A stretch of DNA of 64,000 nt from CAWBAT01 sp963810905 (lineage in GTDB: Bacteria; Acidobacteriota; Terriglobia; Versatilivoradales; Versatilivoraceae): positions 186,001 to 250,000 of the forward strand of contig CAWEPG010000015.1 of assembly GCA_963810905.1 (NCBI GenBank). The letters run 5' to 3'. The notes beneath the pieces were generated by a model. The model was not told the DNA's origin. It did no database searches and worked only from the letters and a program-made list of their open reading frames with translations. The number at the start of each line of letters is the position of its first letter. Positions within the stretch are counted from its first letter, which is position 1. Below, one piece after another: positions 18,079 to 27,262 of this stretch. The translations under genes and the position numbers were made by a program.

Positions 18079-19398
18079 TTGCCCAAACTTATGACTCTTG
18101 AAGCACTTTTCCTCGTTCTTACTTGCCTCGTAATCCTGAAAGGCGTGTTCGGCGTCTTGGAAGGGCGACGCTATCTTCAGTATATTCGTGTCCATTTTTC
18201 CCATTTGCCTATCGCCTGGATGCCCTTCGCCTCGGTGATCATTCCTTGCAAAGGACTTGAATATCAATTAGAAGACAATATTACGAGTGTGCTTAAACAG
18301 GTCTATCCCTTTTTCGAGCTCGTGCTCGTAACAGCCACAGAGGATGATCCCGCCCGCCCACTCTTGAATGACTTGGTACGCAAGTTCCCTGGGCACCGGA
18401 TCAAGATTGTGACCGCTGGCATCAGTGACGAGCGCAGTGAGAAGGTCAATAACCTGATACAAGCCGTCGCCCGAACGGATTCGGGTTCGGAAGTGTTCGT
18501 CTTCATGGATTCCGATGCCCAACCTCACCTAAACTGGTTACAAGCCCTAATCGCCCCGCTCCAGGATGACAGGATCGGCGTGTCTACAGGCTATCGCTGG
18601 TACTTCCCAGAGCTCGGGAACTTGGCTGGTGTATTTCGGTCTGCCTGGAATGCTTCAGTTGCAACGCTATTGGGAGATCACAACCGAAATTTTGCATGGG
18701 GCGGTTCCATGGCGATTCGGCGTTCGACTTTCGTTCACGCAAAAGTATTGAGTTACTGGTCGCATTCAATTAGCGATGACTATTCGCTGACTCAAGCGAT
18801 GCGGGACTCTAAGCTAAAGATCCACTATGAGCCTCGTTGCTTAATAAGATCTGCCGGAAAGTGCTCATGGCGAGAACTATTTGAGTGGTCCACACGCCAA
18901 ATCATCATTACTCGAATCTATTCCCGAAAGCTGTGGCGATTAGCCTTCCTCTCCCAAGGGTTATTCCTCATCGTGTGGTGGACGGCGTTCCTATGTGGAC
19001 TGGTTGCACTTTTTCAAACACTACTGAGAGATGTCAGTCTCGATCCACCGAATTACCACAACCTGCTCAAATATAGTTGTATTTCCGGTTTGATCTTTGT
19101 CTTAGGCGTTACTCGGGGATGGTTCCGACTGAAAACAATCCACCATATTTTCCCAGACCAGCAGCCGAACATCACCCCTTTCTGGTGGGGATACACGTTG
19201 TTGTTTCCATTGGTTTCAACGTTGACGGGCCTTAACCTATTGGTTTCGGCTTTCAAAAATCAACTTGAATGGCGCGGAGTTCGATACGAGTTTCAGCCGG
19301 ATGGCACATTCCGAGTCATTCAAGGAGCGCGTATTGCGAACGGGAAGGTCCCCACTGCTTCTACTTCAGAGGGCACGGAGAAATTAGGCACTTCGTAG
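18079..19398 (+). CDS. Membrane glycosyltransferase, GT2/GT21 (ceramide glucosyltransferase-like)
   Basis: 439 residues from the TTG at 18079 (AAGGG at 18067-18071), or 435 from the ATG at 18091. An N-terminal membrane helix is followed by a GT-A domain: ASVIIPCKGLEYQLEDNITS, then FVFMDSDAQPHLNWL with the metal-binding DxD (144-146), then SISDDYSLTQAM with the catalytic Asp pair. A late motif STRQIIITRIYS stands where GT21 enzymes have (Q/R)xxRW. Three or four C-terminal helices follow. Enzymes of this type put a sugar on a lipid at the cytoplasmic face of the inner membrane. The acceptor lipid is unknown. No sugar-nucleotide or hopanoid genes adjoin it. Confidence 0.8.
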   Translation: MPKLMTLEALFLVLTCLVILKGVFGVLEGRRYLQYIRVHFSHLPIAWMPFASVIIPCKGLEYQLEDNITSVLKQVYPFFELVLVTATEDDPARPLLNDLVRKFPGHRIKIVTAGISDERSEKVNNLIQAVARTDSGSEVFVFMDSDAQPHLNWLQALIAPLQDDRIGVSTGYRWYFPELGNLAGVFRSAWNASVATLLGDHNRNFAWGGSMAIRRSTFVHAKVLSYWSHSISDDYSLTQAMRDSKLKIHYEPRCLIRSAGKCSWRELFEWSTRQIIITRIYSRKLWRLAFLSQGLFLIVWWTAFLCGLVALFQTLLRDVSLDPPNYHNLLKYSCISGLIFVLGVTRGWFRLKTIHHIFPDQQPNITPFWWGYTLLFPLVSTLTGLNLLVSAFKNQLEWRGVRYEFQPDGTFRVIQGARIANGKVPTASTSEGTEKLGTS

Positions 19399-19592
19399 GG
19401 AATGAACGCTGTTCATTTCTATTGTGAGGAGAGAAACCCTTTGATTATATGGCTCGGTTATTCACTGGGCACTGTGGCGAGAATTCCCCAATGCAGATGG
19501 GGTAAACTTGTTGCCGTTTTCCCTTCCCAAATGGAGACCCCAATGGAGGCCTGGAAGGAATTCTAAGCTGAACAGAAGAGGCTGGTGAGGGG

Positions 19593-19835
19593 TTAGCTGG
19601 CTCTGCCAATTTCCGAGAAATTGATTTCTTTCATCTCCAGTGTGCTGCGAAGCCCAAGACGAATACAACAACCGTCGTAAATCTGCTTAACGGCTTTTTT
19701 GGCCTGCTGCAGCTCAAGGAGTTTTTCTTTGACTCTGGCAAGTTCATTCTCGATGTCTCTTTCGATCTGATCCAATTCTGACTTTGCCATTTGGCGGGTA
19801 TTTTCATAATTGAGTTTTTGATCTTCAGTTAACAC
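19593..19835 (-). CDS. Small coiled-coil protein, unknown
   Basis: 80 residues starting at a GTG behind GAGGAAGGG. Residues about 5-50 form a charged heptad-rich helix (SELDQIERDIENELARVKEK, then LLELQQAKKAVKQI) followed by a short tail with a CC pair. No family is recognised. The ribosome site and heptad pattern support a real gene, but it is short and stands alone between two rightward genes. Confidence 0.5.
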   Translation of the reverse strand: MLTEDQKLNYENTRQMAKSELDQIERDIENELARVKEKLLELQQAKKAVKQIYDGCCIRLGLRSTLEMKEINFSEIGRAS

Positions 19836-20079
19836 GGTTCACCCTTCCTCAAGAGATTGTTAGTTTCCTAAAGACAAGAGAAAATCTTCCGTCATCCAAA
19901 TCAGCTGACTTTGCAGAAAAACGAATCGGGTACTCGCGGAATCTGGTCCTGTTTGCTTTCCAAATGGTAGTGAGTCATGGTCTTAGAGAAAGCAGGATTC
20001 AGCCTACAGATCGGCAAACCCGTCGCAGACATTAAGCTTTTCTAGACTTGAATTGCTTTTCAAGGGGTGTCTCCGTAGA

Positions 20080-22312
20080 ATGCCACCCGTGATGATGAAC
20101 TTGGAAAAAGAGTTAAACCCTGCGCAACTCGAAGCGGTTCAATACAATGAAGGGCCTCTTCTCATTTTGGCCGGAGCGGGGAGCGGAAAAACTCGGGTCA
20201 TTACCTATCGCATTGCTTGTCTCATTGATCACTGCCAGGTACAACCTGACCGTATTCTCGCCGTCACCTTCACTAATAAAGCTGCCGAGCAGATGAAGAA
20301 TCGAGTCGCTCACTTGCTGCGGTCTCATCGAACCAGCCACCCCCTGATTTCAACTTTTCATTCTTTTTGCGTCCGGATGCTCCGTCGACATATTCAGGCC
20401 CTCGGGTACAACAATGATTTCAGCATCTATGACGAAGCCGACCAATTAAACGTCGTCAAAAGCTGTTTGAAAGAACTGAGTCTGGATGACAAAGCCTATT
20501 CTCCCCGCTCCGTCCTCTCTCGCATTAGCTATGCGAAGAACCACGGAATCTCCCCCGAAAACTTCTATTCGCAATCTTATGATTCAAAATCGGAACGGAT
20601 GGCGGTCATCTACAGTCACTATGAGAAGCGTTTGAAGAGTTCCGCTGCATTGGACTTCGATGACTTGTTACTCAAGGCGGTCCTCTTACTGAGTCAAGAA
20701 CCAACCATCCGTGAACTGCTGAACCACCAGTATCAGTATATTCTGGTGGACGAGTATCAGGACACCAATCGGGTCCAATATCAGTTGATCCGTCTGTTGA
20801 CTCAGGCTCAACAAAATCTCTGTGTCGTAGGAGATGAAGACCAGTCCATCTATGGATGGCGGGGAGCCGATATCCAGAACATCCTGAGTTTCGAGCAAGA
20901 TTATCCAACTGCTCGAATTATCAAACTGGAGCAGAACTACCGCTCGACCCAGGCTATCCTGGACGCTGCCGGCGCAGTCGTAAGTCACAACGAGGAACGC
21001 AAAGGCAAGACCTTGTGGACCGATAAGAAAGAGGGCGAGCTGGTTTCCCTTTTTGAAGCCCCTGACAGCGAAGCTGAAGCTTTATTCGTGATTGATAAAA
21101 TTCTCGATCACTTGCGGCGAAATCCAATGGATTCGGCCGCTGTTCTCTACCGAACCAATTTTCAATCCCGCCTTTTTGAAGAGGCCTGTCGCCGCAGTAA
21201 CCTCAAATATTTGGTCGTTGGAGGATTCAGTTTTTACGAAAGAGCTGAGATTAAGGACATTTTAAGTTATCTCAAGCTTTGTTCAAACCCCAGCGATTCT
21301 CTCAGTTTTGCTCGAGTGATCAATACCCCGCCGAGAGGATTAGGGAAATCTACTTTGGATGCGTTAAACCAGGAAGCCTCTATTTATGGCCTCTCGCTGT
21401 GGGACTCGATGATTCGCATGATTGAGAGCAATACCCTATCCGGCTCGAGCCACCAAGTCGTTGGAGGATTTCCGCCAGTTGTTGCAGCCCTCCATGGAAA
21501 CGTTGACGTCTCTTCCACTTTCCAAATTCGTGAAGCAAGTGATTGAGGCTACCGGCTATAGGCAATGGCTGGAGAGCGATGGGACGGAGGAATCCCGATC
21601 GCGAATCGAGAACATTGAAGAACTCATCAACGCGGCTCGTGACGCCGAGTCTCGTGGGGAGACGCTTCGTGACTTTCTCGATCATGCGGCGCTGGTTTCG
21701 GACACGGATCAGCTTGATGAAAAAGCAAGAGTCGTCTTATTGACGACGCACAGTGCAAAAGGTCTTGAATTTCCTCTCGTGTTCCTTGTGGGGTTGGAGG
21801 AAGGACTTTTCCCTCATAGCCGTTCATTATCCAGCCAGAAAGAACTCGAAGAGGAACGGCGTATTTGCTATGTCGGGATGACTCGAGCCCAAAAGAAACT
21901 CGTATTGACCCGCGCCAAATTTCGGCGTTTCCTGGGGACGGGAAGTATGGAACCGACCCAACCTTCTCGTTTCCTCCGGGAGGTTCCCGCAGACCTTATT
22001 GAAAGCTCATCGCCGTCACCAGACCGAAGAAAGACCTCCACGTATGAGGGACCAGTTGTTAACACGAAGGAAGGGATTCAGCAATTCTATCAACAGCGTG
22101 GCCGGCAGATTGATTTGGCTACCGTGTCCAGGGGATCAGCTTCGAAGGGAACATTCTTAAGCAGGGGAAGTACGGTTCGTCATCCCAAGTTTGGAGTCGG
22201 CACCATCGTCCGCTGTGAAGGCGAAGGGGAAGATGCCAAAGTGACCGTCAGTTTCCCAGGCCACGGACTTAAGAAAATGGTCCAAAAATACGCAGGACTT
22301 GAAAGAGTTTAA
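20080..22312 (+). CDS. pcrA: UvrD/PcrA-type superfamily 1 DNA helicase (frameshifted)
   Basis: Two overlapping frames (to 21546 and from 21422) join into one protein of about 740 residues, the usual PcrA/UvrD length. Motifs in order: Walker A LAGAGSGKTRVIT, motif Ia AVTFTNKAAEQMKNR, Walker B VDEYQDTNRVQYQL, motif III GDEDQSIYGWRGAD, motif IV LEQNYRSTQAILDAA, then in the second frame TTHSAKGLEFPLVF and YVGMTRAQKKL. The frame changes near 21425-21445. Dropping the T of CTATCCGG gives NTLPARATKSLEDF, a good family match. The enzyme unwinds DNA 3'-5' in excision repair and replication restart. The C-terminus has the short PcrA tail domain (VRHPKFGVGTIVRCEGEGE). The start at 20080 is chosen for AAGGGG upstream; 20092 is also possible. 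Confidence 0.9.
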
Positions 22313-22366
22313 AGAGCAACTCAGTCCCCTTTTTCCGTGGTCATTTGGGTTGAATGAGGCGTTTAG

Positions 22367-24052
22367 ATGACACATCGACTGTTCATCACGCAGAGTCCCG
22401 ATCAATTAATTGCAGAGTCGGAAGTACCAGAGCGCCGTCTCAAGCGCACTCTGACCTCCTTCGATCTCACCATGCTCGGAATCGGCGCTGTGATTGGCGC
22501 TGGAATTTTCGCGCTCACCGGAACTGCGGCAGCCGGGCAAAGCTATCAGAGCCCCATCGATACACCGGTGGTCAATTTTGTCGTGTCTTGGATATCTGGC
22601 GCCCCCTTGCAATTGGGGCGATCCGGCGCAGGCCCGGCAATAGTCCTGTCTTTCGTGTTGGCCGGTACGGCCTGTGCCTTTGCCGCCCTTTGCTACGCCG
22701 AGATGGCTTCTATGATCCCCGTATCGGGGAGCGCCTACACCTATTCCTATGCGACACTCGGTGAATTCATCGCCTGGATTATTGGATGGGATCTGATCTT
22801 GGAGTATGCCGTGGGGAACATTGCTGTCGCGGTGAGCTGGTCGGATTTCTTTGTCAAACTCCTTTACAGTCTGACGCAGATCAAGTTGCCGCTCTGGCTG
22901 GTCAAAGACTATGGGACCGCACACCAGTGGGTTGAAAAGGCTCATCAACTAGGTTTGGCTCAGCAAGGTCAAATTTCGCTCTCACCAAGTGAACTGTCGG
23001 ACTGCGCACAAGCGGTCGCCAACCTTGGAAACTATTCGGATTCCACTCTCCCACAACTATTCGGGCATAGTATCGCGCTAAACCTTCCGGCATTATCAAT
23101 CGTGGCTTTACTGACGGTACTCTTGGTCATCGGGATTCGAGAAAGCGCCCGTTTTAACAGCGCTGCCGTTGTATTGAAGACGTCGATTGTCGTTTTCTTT
23201 ATTGCTTTTGGCGCATTTTATGTGAATCCCTCCGCCAACTGGCACCCTTTCATGCCAAATGGAATTACGGGAGTCATGGGAGGGGCCGCCATCGTCTTTT
23301 TTGCTTTTATTGGATTTGACGCCGTGTCCACCACAGCCGAAGAGACCCGCAACCCTCAGCGAGATCTTCCTATCGGCATGATCACGTCGTTGATCGTATG
23401 CACCATCCTTTATGTAGGTGTCGCCGCAGTTCTTACGGGGATGAAAAAATACACCTCATTCGTTGATGATGCGGCAGCTATCGCGACAGCCGTTGAGGTC
23501 ACTCGAAAACCTTGGGTCCAGGCATTGATCGGGGCCGGAGCGCTGGCTGGATTGACATCTGTGCTGCTTGTCTTTCAACTCGGGCAACCACGAATCTTCA
23601 TGTCAATGGCTCGCGATGGCCTTCTCCCTCAATACTTCTCGAGAATTCACCCGCGTTTTCGGACCCCTCACATCACGACCATCTGGACGGGTATTTTTGT
23701 CGGTATTTCCGCGCTCATTATTGATATTGGATCGGCTGCAGAACTCACCAACATCGGGACCCTTTTTGCTTTCATTCTCGTTTCGGCCGGCGTCATTGTC
23801 CTGAGGCATACGACTCCTGAGCGAAAGAGGCCTTTCAAAATCCCCTGGGTTCCCTTTCTACCCGGATGCGGAATCTTTTTTTGTTTGCTTCTAATGATGA
23901 GCTTGCCTGTCTTGACTTGGATTCGGTTTTTCGTCTGGTTGGGTATCGGTTTTGGAGTTTACTTTCTGTACGGGTATCGCCACAGTTCCCTCGCAAGGAG
24001 CAATGAGAAAATGAACGAACCGAAGGACACAGAAATAGGAAGGAGAAATTAG
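22367..24052 (+). CDS. APC-superfamily amino-acid permease (cationic amino-acid type)
   Basis: 561 residues and about 12-14 membrane helices. The first helix has the family pattern MLGIGAVIGAGIFALTGTAA, and the segment FFAFIGFDAVSTTAEETRNP followed by QRDLPIGM is the signature of the CAT/YhdG group. It begins 54 bases after the helicase gene and may be co-transcribed, though the functions do not connect. Residues about 48-75 and 165-220 form large loops between helices, longer than in E. coli permeases and common in environmental homologues. Likely sodium- or proton-coupled uptake or exchange of amino acids at the inner membrane; the substrate is not defined by sequence. Confidence 0.88.
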   Translation: MTHRLFITQSPDQLIAESEVPERRLKRTLTSFDLTMLGIGAVIGAGIFALTGTAAAGQSYQSPIDTPVVNFVVSWISGAPLQLGRSGAGPAIVLSFVLAGTACAFAALCYAEMASMIPVSGSAYTYSYATLGEFIAWIIGWDLILEYAVGNIAVAVSWSDFFVKLLYSLTQIKLPLWLVKDYGTAHQWVEKAHQLGLAQQGQISLSPSELSDCAQAVANLGNYSDSTLPQLFGHSIALNLPALSIVALLTVLLVIGIRESARFNSAAVVLKTSIVVFFIAFGAFYVNPSANWHPFMPNGITGVMGGAAIVFFAFIGFDAVSTTAEETRNPQRDLPIGMITSLIVCTILYVGVAAVLTGMKKYTSFVDDAAAIATAVEVTRKPWVQALIGAGALAGLTSVLLVFQLGQPRIFMSMARDGLLPQYFSRIHPRFRTPHITTIWTGIFVGISALIIDIGSAAELTNIGTLFAFILVSAGVIVLRHTTPERKRPFKIPWVPFLPGCGIFFCLLLMMSLPVLTWIRFFVWLGIGFGVYFLYGYRHSSLARSNEKMNEPKDTEIGRRN

Positions 24053-24215
24053 CCAGCTACAAAAATATGTGGCCGCGAATTAACGCGGACGAACGCGAAT
24101 CGGGGTAAATTCCAGTCACGCAAGGCAGTAAGAACAACGGGCCATTCAACCAGGAAAACAAATCCTAAAAAGTAATGATCGGCTAACAGAATTCAGCCTT
24201 CCCTCATTTAGAGGT

Positions 24216-26300
24216 TTATGGAGCACTGGCAAGAAAGGCCCCATCGCCCGTTCGGTCCCCCGGTTGACTTCCGTCATTAATGACTCCATAAACAATGAAT
24301 GGATTGTTTCCTGCTTTGAGCGTGATGTGGGCATATCCCTGGCTTGTCCCAGGGGCGTATTGCGCCAGGATTGTTCCTATTTGAATCCAGTTACCGGCGC
24401 CCAATGGAGTGCTATTTGTAAGGCTCCCGACCTGCCCTCCAGTGTTACCGTCAAAAAGGTCGATTTGAAATGTGCTGCTACTCCCGTCTTGCTCGCCTGT
24501 GTTGACCAAGGCAAGATTAGAGCGACTTTCTGAATCCTGCTGCAGATCGTAAATCCAGGCCGAGTCAGTTGATGCAGAACCGTTTGGCACGCTGGAATAA
24601 AAGAGACCATAGCGCCCTCCTCCTCCCGGCGTGGAGGTTCGGGCCGCAAGCGAGACACCACTCAAATCACCGCTACCGATAGACGCAAACAAAGAGCCTG
24701 CAAAAGCAGGCCCCTTTGGCCCAATTCCGGGGACGTTTTGGGTTCTCAAAAACTGGACGAAGTCCGGAATGATCAACTGCTCTGAGGGGTTGATGCTGAT
24801 CTGAAAATGAGCCGTCGCATCGGTTGTTTGGATTGCATTAGCGACAAATTGACAATTGAGCGTTTTCTTAGTGGATGACCAATTTGTTGCCACGATCTCA
24901 CTATTAAAAGCACTGGTCTCAACGATTACCGGCAATGTCAACCGGGTTATCCCCGTCAGGGAACTATCCAAGATAGGAGGTATGAAAGAGCCATCTGAGT
25001 TGGACTGATCATTAATTACCCCATAAGCAAAATAGGGGGCCGATCCAGTTATCCTTTCCACCCGGACATAGCCATTGACAAGGGAAACGCTTCCCAGAAT
25101 TCCGGAAATCTGCTGAAAGCCTCCCGGATGCAACACAATATCAGAAATCTGACTGACTTTAGGATTTGCTACATCCCCAGAATAAACAGTTAACTTGAGA
25201 GTAATATCTCCATCCGAAGAACTCCCAAGATTTTGAACGGCGATATTGGAACGGTCCGTACTGTTTTGGCGGAGGCCGGAAATATAAGCCGGGGTTGTCA
25301 AACCTTGACTAATTGGAATACCAGCATATGCAAGACCGGCTCTCCCTCCTGGCGCAATGGTCGTAGTTCTAACGGAGACCGCACCGTCAGATACGGCGGA
25401 TAGACCAGTGAAATTCACCCTCAATGTTCCGCCCTGGCTTCCCGAGGTAGGAATCGCAAGCCCGAGAGTCCTAAGGTAATCAATAGTGTCTTTTACAATG
25501 CGCTGTTGCCCAGCACCAATCGAATCCGTTACTGTGCCACTGCCCTGTCCAAAAGCCGCGGTGTATACAAATTCTACCGTCGCACCGACGGTCCCCCTAT
25601 TCGACACAGACATCTCCGAACTGAAGAACGAACCATTGAGCCCTGCTACAGACAGAACGATAGGGACAAAGATGGATTCTGAGATGGTTCCCGAAACTCC
25701 ATATATAGCCTGGACTCCATTGATATCATCAGGCTGCGGATCAGTGATTGTCGTCCCAGTTGATACGGCTGTCGCCATAATCGCAGGCACATCGTCTTCG
25801 TGGTCAAGGCCCAAGCAATGCCCTAATTCATGCACAGCGACCCGCTGAAAATCAGCTTTATCCGCAAAACTACCGCTCCCCCATGGGACATCATAAACGG
25901 CCCAAGTGTATTTGGTATTAAAAAGAACACCGGCTTGCGTTAAAATTTTGTTGCTATCGAACCACCTCCTTGTGATTGCCAAGGTCGTAGATCCCCACGC
26001 ATCCCCACAGACAGTGTCACTAAACTTGGTGCCATTCTTGGCTCCGCTGCTTGGATTAGAGCAAGGATCCCAAGCGGTGGTTCCAGCAATGCTGTACTTA
26101 AAGATCGTATTATTTGTCCATTTGACCATGGCATTAGTAAATGGTGTATCCCAATCCCCGCTGGAGCCGTCAGTGATATGCACATAGAAAGAGGTAGAAG
26201 GGCTCGGCCATTTTTTCCCACTCAGAACATAGCCATGAGAAGTCCCCGTAATAAGAAAAATCGAAAGGGCGGCGGCGATCCCCCAAATGAACCTTTTCAT
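24216..26300 (-). CDS. Secreted matrixin-like zinc metalloprotease with beta-domain repeats
   Basis: 694 residues with a signal peptide (MKRFIWGIAAALSIFLITGT). Residues about 25-200 form the catalytic domain: VAVHELGHCLGLDHEDD carries the three zinc His (157, 161, 167) and catalytic Glu158, and AIMA with Met175 is the met-turn of metzincins. The remaining about 480 residues fall into two similar beta-rich halves with matching landmarks (FFSSEMSVSN and FNSEIVATNW; GGRAGLAYAGIP and GGRYGLFYSSVP; FAYGVINDQSN and IVYGVINDGSQ). They look like two copies of an extracellular module that could bind cell walls or substrate. Its start codon overlaps the stop of the upstream secreted-protein gene (ATGA), so the two are translationally coupled. 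Confidence 0.85.
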   Translation of the reverse strand: MKRFIWGIAAALSIFLITGTSHGYVLSGKKWPSPSTSFYVHITDGSSGDWDTPFTNAMVKWTNNTIFKYSIAGTTAWDPCSNPSSGAKNGTKFSDTVCGDAWGSTTLAITRRWFDSNKILTQAGVLFNTKYTWAVYDVPWGSGSFADKADFQRVAVHELGHCLGLDHEDDVPAIMATAVSTGTTITDPQPDDINGVQAIYGVSGTISESIFVPIVLSVAGLNGSFFSSEMSVSNRGTVGATVEFVYTAAFGQGSGTVTDSIGAGQQRIVKDTIDYLRTLGLAIPTSGSQGGTLRVNFTGLSAVSDGAVSVRTTTIAPGGRAGLAYAGIPISQGLTTPAYISGLRQNSTDRSNIAVQNLGSSSDGDITLKLTVYSGDVANPKVSQISDIVLHPGGFQQISGILGSVSLVNGYVRVERITGSAPYFAYGVINDQSNSDGSFIPPILDSSLTGITRLTLPVIVETSAFNSEIVATNWSSTKKTLNCQFVANAIQTTDATAHFQISINPSEQLIIPDFVQFLRTQNVPGIGPKGPAFAGSLFASIGSGDLSGVSLAARTSTPGGGGRYGLFYSSVPNGSASTDSAWIYDLQQDSESRSNLALVNTGEQDGSSSTFQIDLFDGNTGGQVGSLTNSTPLGAGNWIQIGTILAQYAPGTSQGYAHITLKAGNNPFIVYGVINDGSQPGDRTGDGAFLASAP

Positions 26301-26965
26301 AGTTGCCCCTTGTTGATCTCGCGTAGTCTCAACTTAAACTCGTTCAGACTCATTCCCTTATCTCTGGGATCTTCCGAGATTATGACTCCCTTCGCGACAC
26401 CCTCTCTTAAAGTCTGAATTCTCGTGCGACCTGCAGATTCGATTCTAGCAATGCGCATTTGATTGCGAGTCCTGACTCGCTGAACGCCGTCGAGATCAGT
26501 CTTGACGATAAAGTGCCCTTGGTCCCACCCATAGAGGGGATGCACTTGCCTATGTTGCAAAGTTTCCACGAAATAAATCCCCTTTTCTCCGAGCACGGGC
26601 AGATGCATGTCTGAAATTTCCAAGGTAAGGCCGCCAGCACTTCCGCCGAGAAAACTCAACTCAATCTTGGATTGGGAATACTTCCCTTTGATCAAATCAA
26701 GAATCTGGAAGGTCACATAAGTATGAATACCGCTGCTATCCGGGTCGAGCTTTGAGATGACATCGACAACCTGGCCTTCAAAGACAAGTTCTGAAGCATT
26801 CATCATTTCATTGATTGTTATCTGTCGAACGCTTGCAGCGTAACTGGCCATGCAGTGGAGAATCACGAAAATAAGAGGGAGCAGACAGACTCGCCGTGAC
26901 CGACGCAAGCAGAAGCTTTGCCCTTGGCGAAAGAATCGCGTTTTGATCAAAGAGAGTGGATTCAT
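26297..26965 (-). CDS. Secreted protein of unknown function paired with the matrixin
   Basis: 222 residues. After a basic N-terminus comes a long hydrophobic signal segment (VCLLPLIFVILHCMASYAAS). The mature part is a small beta-rich domain (ELVFEGQVVDVISKLDPDSS, then HTYVTFQILDLIKGKY, then EKGIYFVETLQHRQVHPLYG) ending in a basic helical tail. It overlaps the protease start by four bases, so both are made together and probably meet outside the cytoplasm. A role as chaperone, inhibitor or accessory subunit of the protease is inference. No catalytic motif is visible. Confidence 0.7.
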   Translation of the reverse strand: MNPLSLIKTRFFRQGQSFCLRRSRRVCLLPLIFVILHCMASYAASVRQITINEMMNASELVFEGQVVDVISKLDPDSSGIHTYVTFQILDLIKGKYSQSKIELSFLGGSAGGLTLEISDMHLPVLGEKGIYFVETLQHRQVHPLYGWDQGHFIVKTDLDGVQRVRTRNQMRIARIESAGRTRIQTLREGVAKGVIISEDPRDKGMSLNEFKLRLREINKGQL

Positions 26966-27262
26966 GGCTCCGATTTCGCTTTGAAACCGACTGCGCCGGT
27001 TTTCAAATAAACTTCATGAAAAAATCACGCAGTCTGTTTCTCGATTGAAAGTCGTTGAGTCGAATGGTGCGTTAAGAATATTTCTACTCAATTCCCATAG
27101 AAAAATCAATCGCTTTCCAAGAAGATTGTTGAGAGGAACAGGGTATTTCGCTTGTTGATGGAGGCCGTTCGCACTCTAGGCTATTTTTGTGACGGCTTGT
27201 AAGCTGAAACGTACGAGGGGAAAAATTAGGTTAAGGGTCGAGCGATGCAGAGGTTGTCTCGT

